Below are positions 6,027-14,368 of a stretch of 16,468 nucleotides of DNA, one piece after another (the stretch's first letter is position 1; each line of letters starts with the position of its first letter). Below the pieces are notes generated by a model that saw nothing but the letters and a program-made list of their open reading frames with translations, was not told the origin of the DNA and ran no database searches. Source of the stretch: an uncultured Clostridia bacterium (GTDB taxonomy: Bacteria; Bacillota; Clostridia; TANB77; CAG-508); contig CANQJY010000014.1 of NCBI GenBank assembly GCA_947624365.1, positions 1 to 16,468 on the forward strand. The letters are read 5' to 3'. The translations under genes were made by a program, and so were the position numbers.

Positions 6027-7037
6027 TTGTTAGACCAAAGAAAGAAAAAAGTCTTACAAGCTATTGTAGAAGAATATGTAAATACAGCAGAACCAATCAG
6101 CTCAAATCAATTAACAAAAAAAGAAGAATTAAATTATAGTAGTGCAACTATCAGAAACGAAATGGCAGATTTGGAAAAAGCCGGATATTTAGAAAAAACA
6201 CATATATCGAGTGGAAGAATTCCATCAGAAAAAGGATATAGATACTATGTAGATGAATTACTTAGAGATGATAACATCAGTTTAGAAGAAATTAAATATA
6301 TTAGTGAAAAATTAGAAACAAAAGTAAATGAAATAGAAGAATTAACTAAACTAACAACAACAACTATTTCAGAAGTTACACATTATACAACAGTAGCAAT
6401 AGGACCAAGCCCAGAAACGCAATGTATTGAAGAAATTAAATTTGTTTTGTTAGGTAGCAGAATGTTAATGGCAATTATTTTAACAAATACAGGAATGGTT
6501 AAAGAAACTATTATCAAATTTGATGAGGATATTACAGAAAAACAAGTTGAAACAATTAATTATATGTTTAATAATAAATTAAAAAACCAGCCAATAGAAA
6601 TTATAGACGTACCTTTACAAGAATACTTAATAAACGAAATGAAATATAGTGTAAAAGTAATAAAACCAATTATTGAGCAAATAAAAAAAGTATTACAAGA
6701 GGAAAGACAAGTATATTTAGAAGGCGCTAACAAAGCTTTTGATTTACCTGAATTTAACAGCTTAGCTGTAGCAAAAAATTTTATAAATATAATTGATGAA
6801 AAAGAACTTATGGCAGATATGTTAAATACTGGATTTGCAAAAGACATTAACGTATATATAGGGGATGAAAATGAAAAAGAACAACTGAAAGATTTTAGTA
6901 TTATCACATTTAAACATAAAGTTGGAAATAAAGATTTAGGAACAATTGGAATAATAGGCCCTAAACGAATGGATTATTCAAAAGTTATATCTGTTATGAA
7001 ATATATTAGTAAAAAATTAAATGAAAAAGATATGTGA
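6027..7037 (+). CDS. hrcA: Heat-inducible transcription repressor HrcA
   Basis: HrcA represses class I heat-shock genes by binding CIRCE; its activity depends on the GroE chaperonin in Bacillus. The 336-residue product (family about 340) starts with MLDQRKKKVLQAIVEEYVNT, continues with a winged-helix region (SSATIRNEMADLEKAGYLEK), the signature SSGRIPSEKGYRYYVDELL, then a GAF-like domain that includes LLGSRMLMAIILTNTGMV and a closing GTIGIIGPKRMDYSKVI block. I set the start at TTG 6027: GAGGTGAT at 6015-6022 is a fitting Shine-Dalgarno, and homologues begin MLDxRK. The upstream GTG at 5955 would place coding sequence over the promoter and CIRCE. It is the first gene of the operon; grpE follows after 16 bases. 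Confidence 0.95.
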   Translation: MLDQRKKKVLQAIVEEYVNTAEPISSNQLTKKEELNYSSATIRNEMADLEKAGYLEKTHISSGRIPSEKGYRYYVDELLRDDNISLEEIKYISEKLETKVNEIEELTKLTTTTISEVTHYTTVAIGPSPETQCIEEIKFVLLGSRMLMAIILTNTGMVKETIIKFDEDITEKQVETINYMFNNKLKNQPIEIIDVPLQEYLINEMKYSVKVIKPIIEQIKKVLQEERQVYLEGANKAFDLPEFNSLAVAKNFINIIDEKELMADMLNTGFAKDINVYIGDENEKEQLKDFSIITFKHKVGNKDLGTIGIIGPKRMDYSKVISVMKYISKKLNEKDM

Positions 7038-7053
7038 AAGGAAGGAGAATAAA

Positions 7054-7557
7054 ATGGCAGAAGCAGAAAAAAAGGAAGAGTTAGAAGAAAAAGAAAAATT
7101 AGAAGAAGAAGGTAAAGAAAACGAAGAACAACAAATTCAACAAGAATTAGATGAACTTACAGATAGATATAAAAGAATACTAGCAGAATTTGAAAATCAT
7201 AAAAAAAGAAGTCAAAAAGAAAGAGACAATTTATATAATATGATTTTAGCAGATATAATAGGAAATATGTTACCAATATTAGACAACTTAGAAAATGCAG
7301 TAAAAGTAGAAACTAAAGATGAAGAATTTAAAAAAGGAATTGAATTAGTATTAAAACAATTTCAAGACACACTAAAATCAAAAGGAGTAGAAGAAATTAA
7401 AACAGTAGGAGAAACATTTGACCCAGAATTACATGAAGCAGTATCAAGTATTCAAGATGAAACAAAAGGTGAAAAAGAAATTGTACAAGAATATAGAAAA
7501 GGCTATCGAATTGGAACAAAAGTTATCAGACATTCAATGGTAGTGGTAGCAAACTAA
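7054..7557 (+). CDS. grpE: Nucleotide exchange factor GrpE
   Basis: GrpE releases ADP from DnaK and so resets the Hsp70 cycle; it works as a dimer in the cytoplasm. The 167-residue product has a highly acidic, Glu/Lys-rich N-terminal tail (residues 1-30), a long coiled-coil helix through LTDRYKRILAEFENHKKRSQ, a four-helix region with MLPILDNLENAV, and the C-terminal beta domain with GETFDPELHEAV and RKGYRIGTKVIRHSMVVVAN, which are the family signature. The ATG at 7054 is chosen because AAGGAG lies just upstream (7042-7047) and the protein then begins MAEAEKK; the ATG at 7021 overlaps the end of hrcA and has no ribosome site. Confidence 0.95.
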   Translation: MAEAEKKEELEEKEKLEEEGKENEEQQIQQELDELTDRYKRILAEFENHKKRSQKERDNLYNMILADIIGNMLPILDNLENAVKVETKDEEFKKGIELVLKQFQDTLKSKGVEEIKTVGETFDPELHEAVSSIQDETKGEKEIVQEYRKGYRIGTKVIRHSMVVVAN

Positions 7558-7605
7558 TTAAGTTATTTAATTTTAAAAAATATAAAATTTCAAGGAGGAA
7601 TAAAA

Positions 7606-9444
7606 ATGGGAAAGATTATAGGTATTGACCTAGGAACAACAAATTCATGTGTATCAGTAATGGAAGGGGGAGAAGCAGTTGTTATACCAAATGCAGAAGG
7701 AAATAGAACAACACCATCTGTTGTAGCATTTTCTAAAAATGGAGAAAGATTGGTAGGACAAATTGCAAAACGTCAAGCAGTAACAAACCCTGATAACACA
7801 GTTATTTCAATCAAAAGAAAAATGGGAACAGCAGAAAAAGTAAAAATAGAGGGAGATGAATTTACTCCACAAGAAATTTCAGCAATGATATTACAAAAAT
7901 TAAAAACAGATGCAGAAAATTATTTAGGACAAAAAGTAACGCAAGCAGTTATTACTGTACCAGCATACTTTAATGATAGTCAAAGACAAGCAACAAAAGA
8001 TGCAGGTAAAATAGCAGGATTAGAAGTTTTAAGAATTATAAACGAGCCAACAGCAGCAGCTTTAGCATATGGAATGGATAAAGAACAAGAACAAAAAATA
8101 TTAATCTATGATTTAGGTGGAGGTACATTTGATGTATCTATTCTAGATATTGGTGATGGAGTATTTGAAGTATTATCAACAAGTGGAAATACACACTTAG
8201 GAGGAGACGATTTTGATAATGCAATTATAGATTACTTAGTATCAGAATTTAAAAAATCAAATGGAATCGATTTAAAAACAGATAAAATGGCAATGCAAAG
8301 ATTGAAAGAAGCTGCAGAAAAAGCTAAAATTGAATTGTCAGGTGTACAACAAACACAAATTAATTTACCATTTATCACAGCTGATAGTACAGGACCAAAA
8401 CATTTAGATATTAATTTAACAAAAGCAAAATTTGAAGAATTAATTCATGATTTAGTAGAAGGAACAGCAGGACCTGTTAACCAAGCTTTAAAAGATGCAG
8501 GATTATCAGCAAATGATATTAATAAAGTACTATTAGTTGGTGGATCAACAAGAGTACCAGCAGTACAAGAAATGGTTAAAAAAATCACAGGAAAAGAACC
8601 AGATAAAGGAATAAACCCAGACGAATGTGTTGCAATAGGTGCAGCAATTCAAGGTGGTGTTCTTTCAGGTGATGTAAAAGATTTAGTATTGTTAGATGTT
8701 ACACCATTATCACTAGGAATTGAAACATATGGTGGAGTATTTACAAAATTGATTGAAAGAAATACAACAATACCAACTAAAAAATCACAAATATTCTCTA
8801 CAGCAGCAGATGGTCAAACATCAGTAGAAGTACATGTTCTACAAGGAGAAAGAGAAATGGCAGCATACAACAAAACATTAGGAAGATTTCAATTAACAGG
8901 AATTCCAGCAGCACCAAGAGGTGTACCACAAATTGAAGTTACATTTGATATTGATGCAAATGGAATTGTACACGTATCTGCAAAAGATATGGCAACTGGA
9001 AATAGCCAAAATGTATCTATCACAGCATCAACTAATTTAACAGAAGAAGATATAGACAAAGCTGTAAAAGATGCAGAAGCACATGCTGCAGAGGATAAAA
9101 AGAAGAAAGAAGAAATTGAAGTTAAAAACAATGCAGAAAGTTTAGTATATAACAGTGAAAAAACATTAACAGATTTAGGAGATAAAATTAGCAGTGAAGA
9201 AAAATCAAAAGTAGAAACAGAAATAGAAAATACAAAGAAAGCATTAGAAACTAACGACACAGAAAAAATTAAAGAAGCAACAGAAAAATTAACAAAAGTA
9301 TTCTATGATATGTCAGAACAATTATATAAAAATGCAAATCCAAATCCTGCAGAGGGAGCAGATTCAAATGCAGAAAACCAAGATGGTAATACAGATAATG
9401 GAAATGTATATGATGCTGATTATAAAGTAGAAGATGATAAATAA
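7606..9444 (+). CDS. dnaK: Hsp70 chaperone DnaK
   Basis: DnaK binds exposed hydrophobic peptide segments in an ATP-controlled cycle with DnaJ and GrpE. The 612-residue length is normal for Gram-positive DnaK. The ATPase domain has the phosphate loops GIDLGTTNS (6-14) and IYDLGGGTFDVSIL (167-180), ITVPAYFNDSQRQATKDAG (116-134) and VGGSTRVPAV (311-320). The interdomain linker VLLDVTPLSL is at 361-370, followed by the beta-sandwich substrate domain and a helical lid. The C-terminus is an Asn/Asp-rich tail ending in DADYKVEDDK. AAGGAGG precedes the ATG by 8 bases. The 48-base gap after grpE is AT-rich and shows no clear promoter, so it is probably transcribed from the hrcA promoter. Confidence 0.98.
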   Translation: MGKIIGIDLGTTNSCVSVMEGGEAVVIPNAEGNRTTPSVVAFSKNGERLVGQIAKRQAVTNPDNTVISIKRKMGTAEKVKIEGDEFTPQEISAMILQKLKTDAENYLGQKVTQAVITVPAYFNDSQRQATKDAGKIAGLEVLRIINEPTAAALAYGMDKEQEQKILIYDLGGGTFDVSILDIGDGVFEVLSTSGNTHLGGDDFDNAIIDYLVSEFKKSNGIDLKTDKMAMQRLKEAAEKAKIELSGVQQTQINLPFITADSTGPKHLDINLTKAKFEELIHDLVEGTAGPVNQALKDAGLSANDINKVLLVGGSTRVPAVQEMVKKITGKEPDKGINPDECVAIGAAIQGGVLSGDVKDLVLLDVTPLSLGIETYGGVFTKLIERNTTIPTKKSQIFSTAADGQTSVEVHVLQGEREMAAYNKTLGRFQLTGIPAAPRGVPQIEVTFDIDANGIVHVSAKDMATGNSQNVSITASTNLTEEDIDKAVKDAEAHAAEDKKKKEEIEVKNNAESLVYNSEKTLTDLGDKISSEEKSKVETEIENTKKALETNDTEKIKEATEKLTKVFYDMSEQLYKNANPNPAEGADSNAENQDGNTDNGNVYDADYKVEDDK

Positions 9445-9462
9445 AATTGAGAGGAAGAAAAA

Positions 9463-10629
9463 ATGGCTAATAAAAGAGACTATTATGAAGTGCTAGGAGT
9501 TAATAAAAATGCAACAGATGATGAACTAAAAAAAGCCTATAGAAAATTGGCAAAACAGTATCATCCTGATGCAAATCCCAATAATAAAAAAGAAGCGGAA
9601 GCAAAATTTAAAGAAGTCAATGAAGCCTATGAAACTTTGTCAGATCCTCAAAAAAGAAGAATGTATGATCAATTTGGACCAGATGGACCTCAAGGCTTTG
9701 GCGGGGCTGGAGGACCATTTGGTGGCCAAGGTGGATATTATTCATATAATGGCTCAGGCTTTGATGGCTTTGGTGACTTTGGAGATTTAGGAGATATTTT
9801 CTCATCTTTTTTCACTGGTGGTTTTGGAAGGCAATCTGGAAGAACTAAGCAAAATGGACCACGAAAAGGTGCAGATCTAAATCTGCGTATTGATATTACA
9901 TTTGAAGAGTCATATTTAGGGGTAGAAAAAGAAATTATAATTACTAGAAACGAAACATGTAACCATTGCCATGGAACAGGAGCTAAACCAGGAACAAATC
10001 CTATGAAATGCCCAAGTTGCCATGGAACAGGTCAAATTAGACAAGTTCAAAATACGATTTTAGGTCAAGTACAAACAACAAGAACATGTTCTGAATGTCA
10101 TGGAACAGGAGAAATTATTAAAGAGCCATGCGATATTTGTAAAGGAAAAGGAACAGTTAGAAAACAGCCCAAAATCAAAGTACGTATACCGGCAGGAATT
10201 GATAATGAACAAACAGTTGTATTAAGAGGAGAAGGAGATCCAGGAGAAAAAGGCGGACCAAATGGAGACTTATATATAACAGTAAGAATAAAAAGGCATA
10301 ATATATTTACTAGAAAAGATAATAATGTATTATGTGATATTCCTGTTACAATAACACAAGCAACATTAGGGGCAGAAATAGAAATTCCAATGGTTGATGG
10401 AGCAAAGGAAAAATACAAAATTCCAGAAGGAACACAAACAGGAACGAAATTTACAATCCGAAATAAAGGATTTAAAAATGTAAACTCATCATCACAAGGA
10501 GATTATATATTTACTGTAATTGTACAAACACCAAAAAAATTGACAAAAGAGCAAAGAGATTTATTAACACAATTAGCTAAAACAATGAATGAACAGCCAC
10601 CAATAAAAAAACGAGGAATATTTGGATAA
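9463..10629 (+). CDS. dnaJ: Co-chaperone DnaJ (Hsp40, class A)
   Basis: DnaJ delivers substrates to DnaK and triggers its ATP hydrolysis. The 388-residue product shows all class A parts in order: J domain (residues about 5-71) with the HPD tripeptide at 34-36, a Gly/Phe-rich linker (about 72-127), four zinc-binding CxxCxGxG-type repeats (C167/C170, C184/C187, C210/C213, C224/C227), then the two beta-barrel substrate domains ending with a short basic tail (PIKKRGIFG). The last zinc repeat reads CDICKGKG, which fits the motif. GAGAGGAAG precedes the ATG. It is the last gene of the operon and a strong terminator follows 6 bases after the stop. Confidence 0.98.
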   Translation: MANKRDYYEVLGVNKNATDDELKKAYRKLAKQYHPDANPNNKKEAEAKFKEVNEAYETLSDPQKRRMYDQFGPDGPQGFGGAGGPFGGQGGYYSYNGSGFDGFGDFGDLGDIFSSFFTGGFGRQSGRTKQNGPRKGADLNLRIDITFEESYLGVEKEIIITRNETCNHCHGTGAKPGTNPMKCPSCHGTGQIRQVQNTILGQVQTTRTCSECHGTGEIIKEPCDICKGKGTVRKQPKIKVRIPAGIDNEQTVVLRGEGDPGEKGGPNGDLYITVRIKRHNIFTRKDNNVLCDIPVTITQATLGAEIEIPMVDGAKEKYKIPEGTQTGTKFTIRNKGFKNVNSSSQGDYIFTVIVQTPKKLTKEQRDLLTQLAKTMNEQPPIKKRGIFG

Positions 10630-10635
10630 AAATAG

Positions 10636-10672
10636 AAAGTCAAGATTTTCAAATTTAAAATCTTGACTTTTT
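10636..10672 (+). terminator. Intrinsic terminator of the dnaK operon
   Basis: A perfect 14-bp stem (10636-10649 with 10657-10670) with a 7-base loop is followed by a short T run (10668-10672). It starts 6 bases after the dnaJ stop. Confidence 0.9.
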
Positions 10673-10705
10673 GATATATATTTTATACAAAAAATACCAA
10701 ATTGC

Positions 10706-10734
10706 TAGACATTATAAGAAAAAAAATATATAAT
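10706..10734 (+). promoter_or_regulatory. Sigma-A-type promoter for the PssD/PssE-like pair
   Basis: TAGACA at 10706-10711 (five of six consensus bases) and TATAAT at 10729-10734 (six of six) are 17 bases apart. The transcript would start near 10741 and have a leader of about 30 bases containing a four-codon reading frame. Confidence 0.7.
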
Positions 10735-10761
10735 AATTATATAAAAATATAAGAAGGGAAA

Positions 10762-10776
10762 ATGGCAAAAAAATGA
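10762..10776 (+). CDS. Possible four-codon upstream reading frame (MAKK) before the Alg14-like gene
   Basis: ATG GCA AAA AAA TGA starts 3 bases after the AAGGG at 10754-10758, and its stop overlaps the next start in an ATGA junction (ATG at 10773). The main start is 14 bases from that ribosome site, longer than usual. Translation of the minigene could feed ribosomes onto the main gene, or the frame may be chance. The peptide itself is too short to judge. Confidence 0.3.
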   Translation: MAKK

Positions 10777-11246
10777 AGAAAAAAGTGATGTTTATATCTA
10801 GTACAGGTGGACATTTAGAAGAATTATTACAGCTAAAACCTTTATTCGAAAAATATGATTATTATATTGTCACAGAAAAAGACAAATCTAATATTAGTTT
10901 AAAAGAACAATATGGAGAAAAATTATTCTTTTTGCCATATGGAACAAGGGCAAAATTATTTACATATATTTTTAAATACTTATATTTATGTTTAAAAACA
11001 GTTTATCTATATTTTAGAATACGACCAAAAGCAATAGTTACAACAGGAACACATACAGCAGGACCAATGTGTATTATAGGAAAAATTTTTAGAAGTAAAA
11101 TTATTTACATTGAAACCATTGCAAACACTAATAAAAAAACAGCAACAGGTAGGCTTATATATCCAATTGCAGATTTATTTATAGTACAATGGGAAGAAAT
11201 GTTAAAACTATATCCAAAAGCAGTATATGGAGGATTGATATATTAA
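10773..11246 (+). CDS. Alg14/PssD-like glycosyltransferase membrane subunit
   Basis: In Alg13/Alg14-type enzymes this subunit anchors the complex to the membrane and binds the lipid-linked acceptor, while its partner binds the sugar nucleotide. The 157-residue product has the family's N-terminal SSTGGHLEELLQL (9-21), a hydrophobic membrane-associating stretch (about 63-83, YIFKYLYLCLKTVYLYF), PKAIVTTGTHTAGP, and a conserved C-terminal half with YIETIANTNKKTATGRLIY and FIVQWEEMLKLYP. The gene ends in TAATG, overlapping the start of its partner by one base, so the two are translationally coupled. By analogy with bacterial PssD/PssE, Cps14F/G and similar pairs they would add one sugar to an undecaprenyl-linked intermediate of a surface polysaccharide; which sugar cannot be read from sequence. 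I give no symbol, since naming varies between organisms. Confidence 0.85.
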   Translation: MKKKVMFISSTGGHLEELLQLKPLFEKYDYYIVTEKDKSNISLKEQYGEKLFFLPYGTRAKLFTYIFKYLYLCLKTVYLYFRIRPKAIVTTGTHTAGPMCIIGKIFRSKIIYIETIANTNKKTATGRLIYPIADLFIVQWEEMLKLYPKAVYGGLIY

Positions 11247-11719
11247 TGATACTTGTAATGTTAGGAACGCAAAATAATAGTTTCCACAGATTATTAGAAG
11301 AAGTGGATAAATTAATAGAAAAAGAAGTTATTAAAGAAGAAGTGATAGTGCAAGCAGGGTACACAAAATATGAAAGTAAAAATATGCAAATATTCAGCCT
11401 AGTACCAAAAACAGAACTCCAAGAATATCAAAAACAAGCATCAATCATTATCACACATGGTGGAGCAGGTTCAATTATAACATCATTAAAGTTTGGAAAA
11501 AAAGTTATAGCTGTACCACGTAAACATCAATATTTAGAACACGTAAATGACCATCAACAGGAAATAGTAGATGTATTTAGTAAACAAGGATATATCATAG
11601 GGATAAATGAAGTAGAAGAATTAGAAAAAGCAATACAAATAGCAAACACATTTATTCCCAAAGAATACAAACCAAACAACCAGAAAATGCTAGAAATCAT
11701 AGAAAATTTTATAGCATAA
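11246..11719 (+). CDS. Alg13/PssE-like glycosyltransferase catalytic subunit
   Basis: This is the sugar-nucleotide-binding half of the split enzyme, equivalent to the C-terminal domain of GT28 enzymes such as MurG. The 157-residue product opens with MILVMLGTQNNSFHRLLEEV, typical of the family (usually VTVGTxxxxFxRL), and contains ITHGGAGSIITSLKFGKKVI and VPRKHQYLEHVNDHQQEIV, the nucleotide-sugar-binding signature. I set the start at ATG 11246, which overlaps the stop of the preceding gene; GGAGG at 11229-11233 lies 12 bases upstream, inside that gene. The ATG at 11189 is a frame-shifted read through the end of the first gene. Such single-domain proteins need the Alg14-like partner for activity. 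Confidence 0.87.
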   Translation: MILVMLGTQNNSFHRLLEEVDKLIEKEVIKEEVIVQAGYTKYESKNMQIFSLVPKTELQEYQKQASIIITHGGAGSIITSLKFGKKVIAVPRKHQYLEHVNDHQQEIVDVFSKQGYIIGINEVEELEKAIQIANTFIPKEYKPNNQKMLEIIENFIA

Positions 11720-11721
11720 TG

Positions 11722-11809
11722 TTCAATTAGCGATGTCCAAAATGGGACGGTCCTTTTTTGGACATTTTGACCAAAAAAGGACCGTCCCATTTTGGACATC
11801 CTAATTGAA
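11722..11809. repeat. 88-nt near-perfect inverted repeat (long hairpin) between the pssE-like gene and ruvB
   Basis: The left arm 11722-11761 is complementary to 11771-11809 over 39 base pairs, with only one bulged C (11731) and a 9-base loop (ACATTTTGA). It carries a GC-rich core, GGGACGGTCC on the left and GGACCGTCCC on the right, within a very AT-rich region, and A/T runs of six near the loop. The outer 9 bases (TTCAATTAG / CTAATTGAA) look like local sequence. It begins 3 bases after the pssE-like stop and ends one base before the ruvB ribosome site. No T run follows either end, so it is not a standard intrinsic terminator. It may be a small non-autonomous repeat inserted between the genes, an RNA structure, or both. 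Confidence 0.9.
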
Positions 11810-11822
11810 TAAAGGAGGAAAA

Positions 11823-12827
11823 ATGGAAGAGGAAAGATTAATTAATCCAGAACTAGAGAATGCTAGTGAAGAGAGATTAGAAAATTCATTAAGGCCAAAA
11901 ACTTTAGAAGAATATATAGGTCAAGATAAAATAAAAGAAAACATGAAAATATATATTGAGGCAGCTAAAAAAAGAGGAGAGGCATTAGACCATGTTTTGC
12001 TATATGGACCACCTGGGTTAGGAAAAACAACATTGTCTAATATTATATCAAATGAAATGAATGCAAATATTAAAATAACATCAGGACCAGCAATTGAAAA
12101 GCCCGGGGATTTAGCAGCACTACTTACTAATTTATCTGAATTTGATGTTTTGTTTATTGATGAAATTCATAGACTTAGTAAGAGTGTAGAAGAAATATTA
12201 TATCCAGCATTAGAAGATTATACTTTAGATATTATTATAGGAAAAGGACCAAGTGCTAGATCTATTAGACTTGATTTACCCAAATTCACATTAATTGGAG
12301 CAACTACAAAAGCAGGTGCATTGACAACACCTTTGAGAGATAGATTTGGAATCGTACATAGATTAGAGTTATATTCTGTAGAAGATTTAACTAAAATTGT
12401 TAAGCGTTCTAGTCATATATTAGAAGTAGACATTGAAGATCTAGCAGCAATTGAAATTGCAAGAAGGTCAAGAGGAACACCTAGAATTGCCAACAGACTT
12501 CTAAAAAGAGTAAGAGATTATGCAGCTGTTTTAGGAGATGGTAAAATTAATTTAAAAATAACAAAACATGCTTTAAATAAATTGGAAATTGATGAATTAG
12601 GATTAGATGAAATTGATAGAAAATTATTAGAAACTATGATTGTACAATATGCAGGAAAACCAGTTGGAATAGAAGCATTAGCAGCAACAATAGGGGAAGA
12701 AGTTGATACAATTGAAGATGTTTATGAGCCATATCTAATTCAAATAGGATTTGTTGCTAGAACATTAAGAGGAAGAACTGTATTACCACCAGCTTATCAA
12801 CATATGGGATATACATATTTGGGATAG
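11823..12827 (+). CDS. ruvB: Holliday junction branch migration helicase RuvB
   Basis: RuvB is the AAA+ motor that, with RuvA, moves Holliday junctions in recombination and repair. The 334-residue product has the N-terminal LRPKTLEEYIGQDKIKENM, Walker A GPPGLGKT (62-69), Walker B FIDEIH (111-116), sensor region LIGATTKAGALTTPLRDRFG (with the likely arginine finger in PLRDRFG), and the C-terminal winged-helix domain ending FVARTLRGRTVLPPAYQHM. All key residues are present. AAAGGAGG at 11811-11818 lies 4 bases from ATG 11823; an in-frame TTG at 11805 is inside the inverted repeat and is rejected. ruvA is not adjacent, unlike in Bacillus and most Clostridia. No clear promoter precedes it, so it may be read through the inverted repeat from the upstream genes. 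The next gene starts 8 bases after the stop. Confidence 0.97.
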   Translation: MEEERLINPELENASEERLENSLRPKTLEEYIGQDKIKENMKIYIEAAKKRGEALDHVLLYGPPGLGKTTLSNIISNEMNANIKITSGPAIEKPGDLAALLTNLSEFDVLFIDEIHRLSKSVEEILYPALEDYTLDIIIGKGPSARSIRLDLPKFTLIGATTKAGALTTPLRDRFGIVHRLELYSVEDLTKIVKRSSHILEVDIEDLAAIEIARRSRGTPRIANRLLKRVRDYAAVLGDGKINLKITKHALNKLEIDELGLDEIDRKLLETMIVQYAGKPVGIEALAATIGEEVDTIEDVYEPYLIQIGFVARTLRGRTVLPPAYQHMGYTYLG

Positions 12828-12835
12828 GAGAAAAG

Positions 12836-14368
12836 ATGAAAAAATTATTAAAAAAAGAATACCTATTGATAGTATTTATATTTATAGCCATTTTTAGTAC
12901 AATATTAATAAATCCATTAGGAAATTTAGATGAAATATGGAATTACAATGTAGCAAAAAATATAGCAGATGGAAAAATACCTTACAAAGAAATTAGTACA
13001 ATTACAACACCCTTATTACCATTTCTAAATAGTATTTTTCTAAAATTGATAACAAATGAGTTAATTATAATGAGAATACTTGCAGGAATTTTAGGAACAG
13101 CAATTTTATATATGATATTCAAAATAGTAAAACTACTTACCAAAGAAATTAATATTAGTATGATTATTACAATAGGAATAGGACTACTGTTCCGTGAAAT
13201 ATATTGTATTGACTATAATTACATGGTTTTGTTTTTTAGTTTAAGTATTTTATATATAGAACTAAAAAAAGAAACAGAAAAGACAAAAAATAAATCTTTT
13301 TGGATAGGAATTTTAGCAGGATTAGCTATTTGTACAAAACAGAGTATAGGGGCAATAATAGCTATAGCAGTTGTAGTTGCACCTTTTATAGAAAAATGTA
13401 ATCTAAAAGAATTTGGAAAACGTATATTAGGAATTTCAATTCCATGTATATTATTATTAGCATATTTGCTAATTACAAATTCAGTAAAAGATTTTATGAA
13501 TTATGCAGTACAAGGAATAAGTACTTTTAATAATTATATACCATATAAAAAATTATTTGATAATGAATCAATAGAAGTAGTAATTTTAGCAAAAATAATA
13601 CCAATTACAGTTAGTATAACAATATTAACATCAATTATAACGAAAATTATTAGCATTAAAAAACCAGAAATGCCAATAGAAGTTGAGGAAAAATTTAAAA
13701 ATATCCAAAAACTAACATTATATAGTTTACCAATGTTAGTAGTTATTTATCCAATTTCTGATAAAATTCATTTTTTGATAGGTGTTACAATTGCAATTAT
13801 TACAATTACATATTGTATTTTTATATTAGCACAAATATGGTATAGAAAGATATCATGTAAACAAAAAAAATTTCATTATAAAACTATTACATTGATAATT
13901 TGGATTACTATGGTAGCTATCATTGGAATTAAATGTGTAGAAAATTTACAGTATTATATAAATAATTATACAAATGGAAAGATAAATAAAACAATAACAC
14001 ACTATAGAAATATTGAAATATCAGAAAATTTAAAAACAAGGATTATAGAAATAGATAAATATATACAACAAAAAGAAGAACAAGGAATAAAGGTGTATAT
14101 ATTAGATGCAGAAAGTGCAGTTTATACAATTCCATTAGACAAATATACGAAAGATTATGACATGTTTTTAAAAGGAAATATAGGAAAAGATGGAGAAGAA
14201 GGGCAAATTGAAAAAATTAATAATGAAGCAGATGAAAATACAATATATCTTATAAAAAAAGAAGATTATATACTAAATTGGCAGACGCCATTAAAGGTCA
14301 TAAATTATGTTAAAGAAAATTTTAAAAATATAGGAGAAATAGAAATATATGATGCGTATATGCAATAA
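12836..14368 (+). CDS. GT-C-fold membrane glycosyltransferase (GT39/ArnT-like)
   Basis: A 510-residue polytopic protein. An N-terminal membrane segment (residues about 9-26) is followed by an external loop with the acidic pair D32/E33 in GNLDEIWNYN and the motif GKIPYKEISTITTPLLPF, a layout seen in GT-C enzymes of the Pmt/ArnT group, which move a sugar from a polyprenyl-phosphate donor on the outer face. About ten further hydrophobic segments fill residues 65-365, and a soluble C-terminal part (about 390-510) closes it. Donor and acceptor cannot be told from the sequence. It starts 8 bases after ruvB, with AGGAG overlapping the ruvB stop, and overlaps the next gene by 20 bases. Similar genes are often linked to teichoic acid or polysaccharide decoration. 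The fold call is fairly firm, the role open. Confidence 0.8.
   Translation: MKKLLKKEYLLIVFIFIAIFSTILINPLGNLDEIWNYNVAKNIADGKIPYKEISTITTPLLPFLNSIFLKLITNELIIMRILAGILGTAILYMIFKIVKLLTKEINISMIITIGIGLLFREIYCIDYNYMVLFFSLSILYIELKKETEKTKNKSFWIGILAGLAICTKQSIGAIIAIAVVVAPFIEKCNLKEFGKRILGISIPCILLLAYLLITNSVKDFMNYAVQGISTFNNYIPYKKLFDNESIEVVILAKIIPITVSITILTSIITKIISIKKPEMPIEVEEKFKNIQKLTLYSLPMLVVIYPISDKIHFLIGVTIAIITITYCIFILAQIWYRKISCKQKKFHYKTITLIIWITMVAIIGIKCVENLQYYINNYTNGKINKTITHYRNIEISENLKTRIIEIDKYIQQKEEQGIKVYILDAESAVYTIPLDKYTKDYDMFLKGNIGKDGEEGQIEKINNEADENTIYLIKKEDYILNWQTPLKVINYVKENFKNIGEIEIYDAYMQ

Noticed and set aside
7569..7589. Small AT-only inverted repeat between grpE and dnaK
   Set aside because: Seven A/T pairs only; too weak for a terminator or a defined RNA element.
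8889..9260. A 123-codon - strand frame inside dnaK
   Set aside because: Antisense shadow of dnaK with Ser/Phe bias expected from the complement of AT-rich coding DNA; no ribosome site.
11554..11799. A - strand frame running from the inverted repeat into the pssE-like gene
   Set aside because: It overlaps a well-supported gene in the opposite strand, contains translated hairpin sequence and has no family resemblance.
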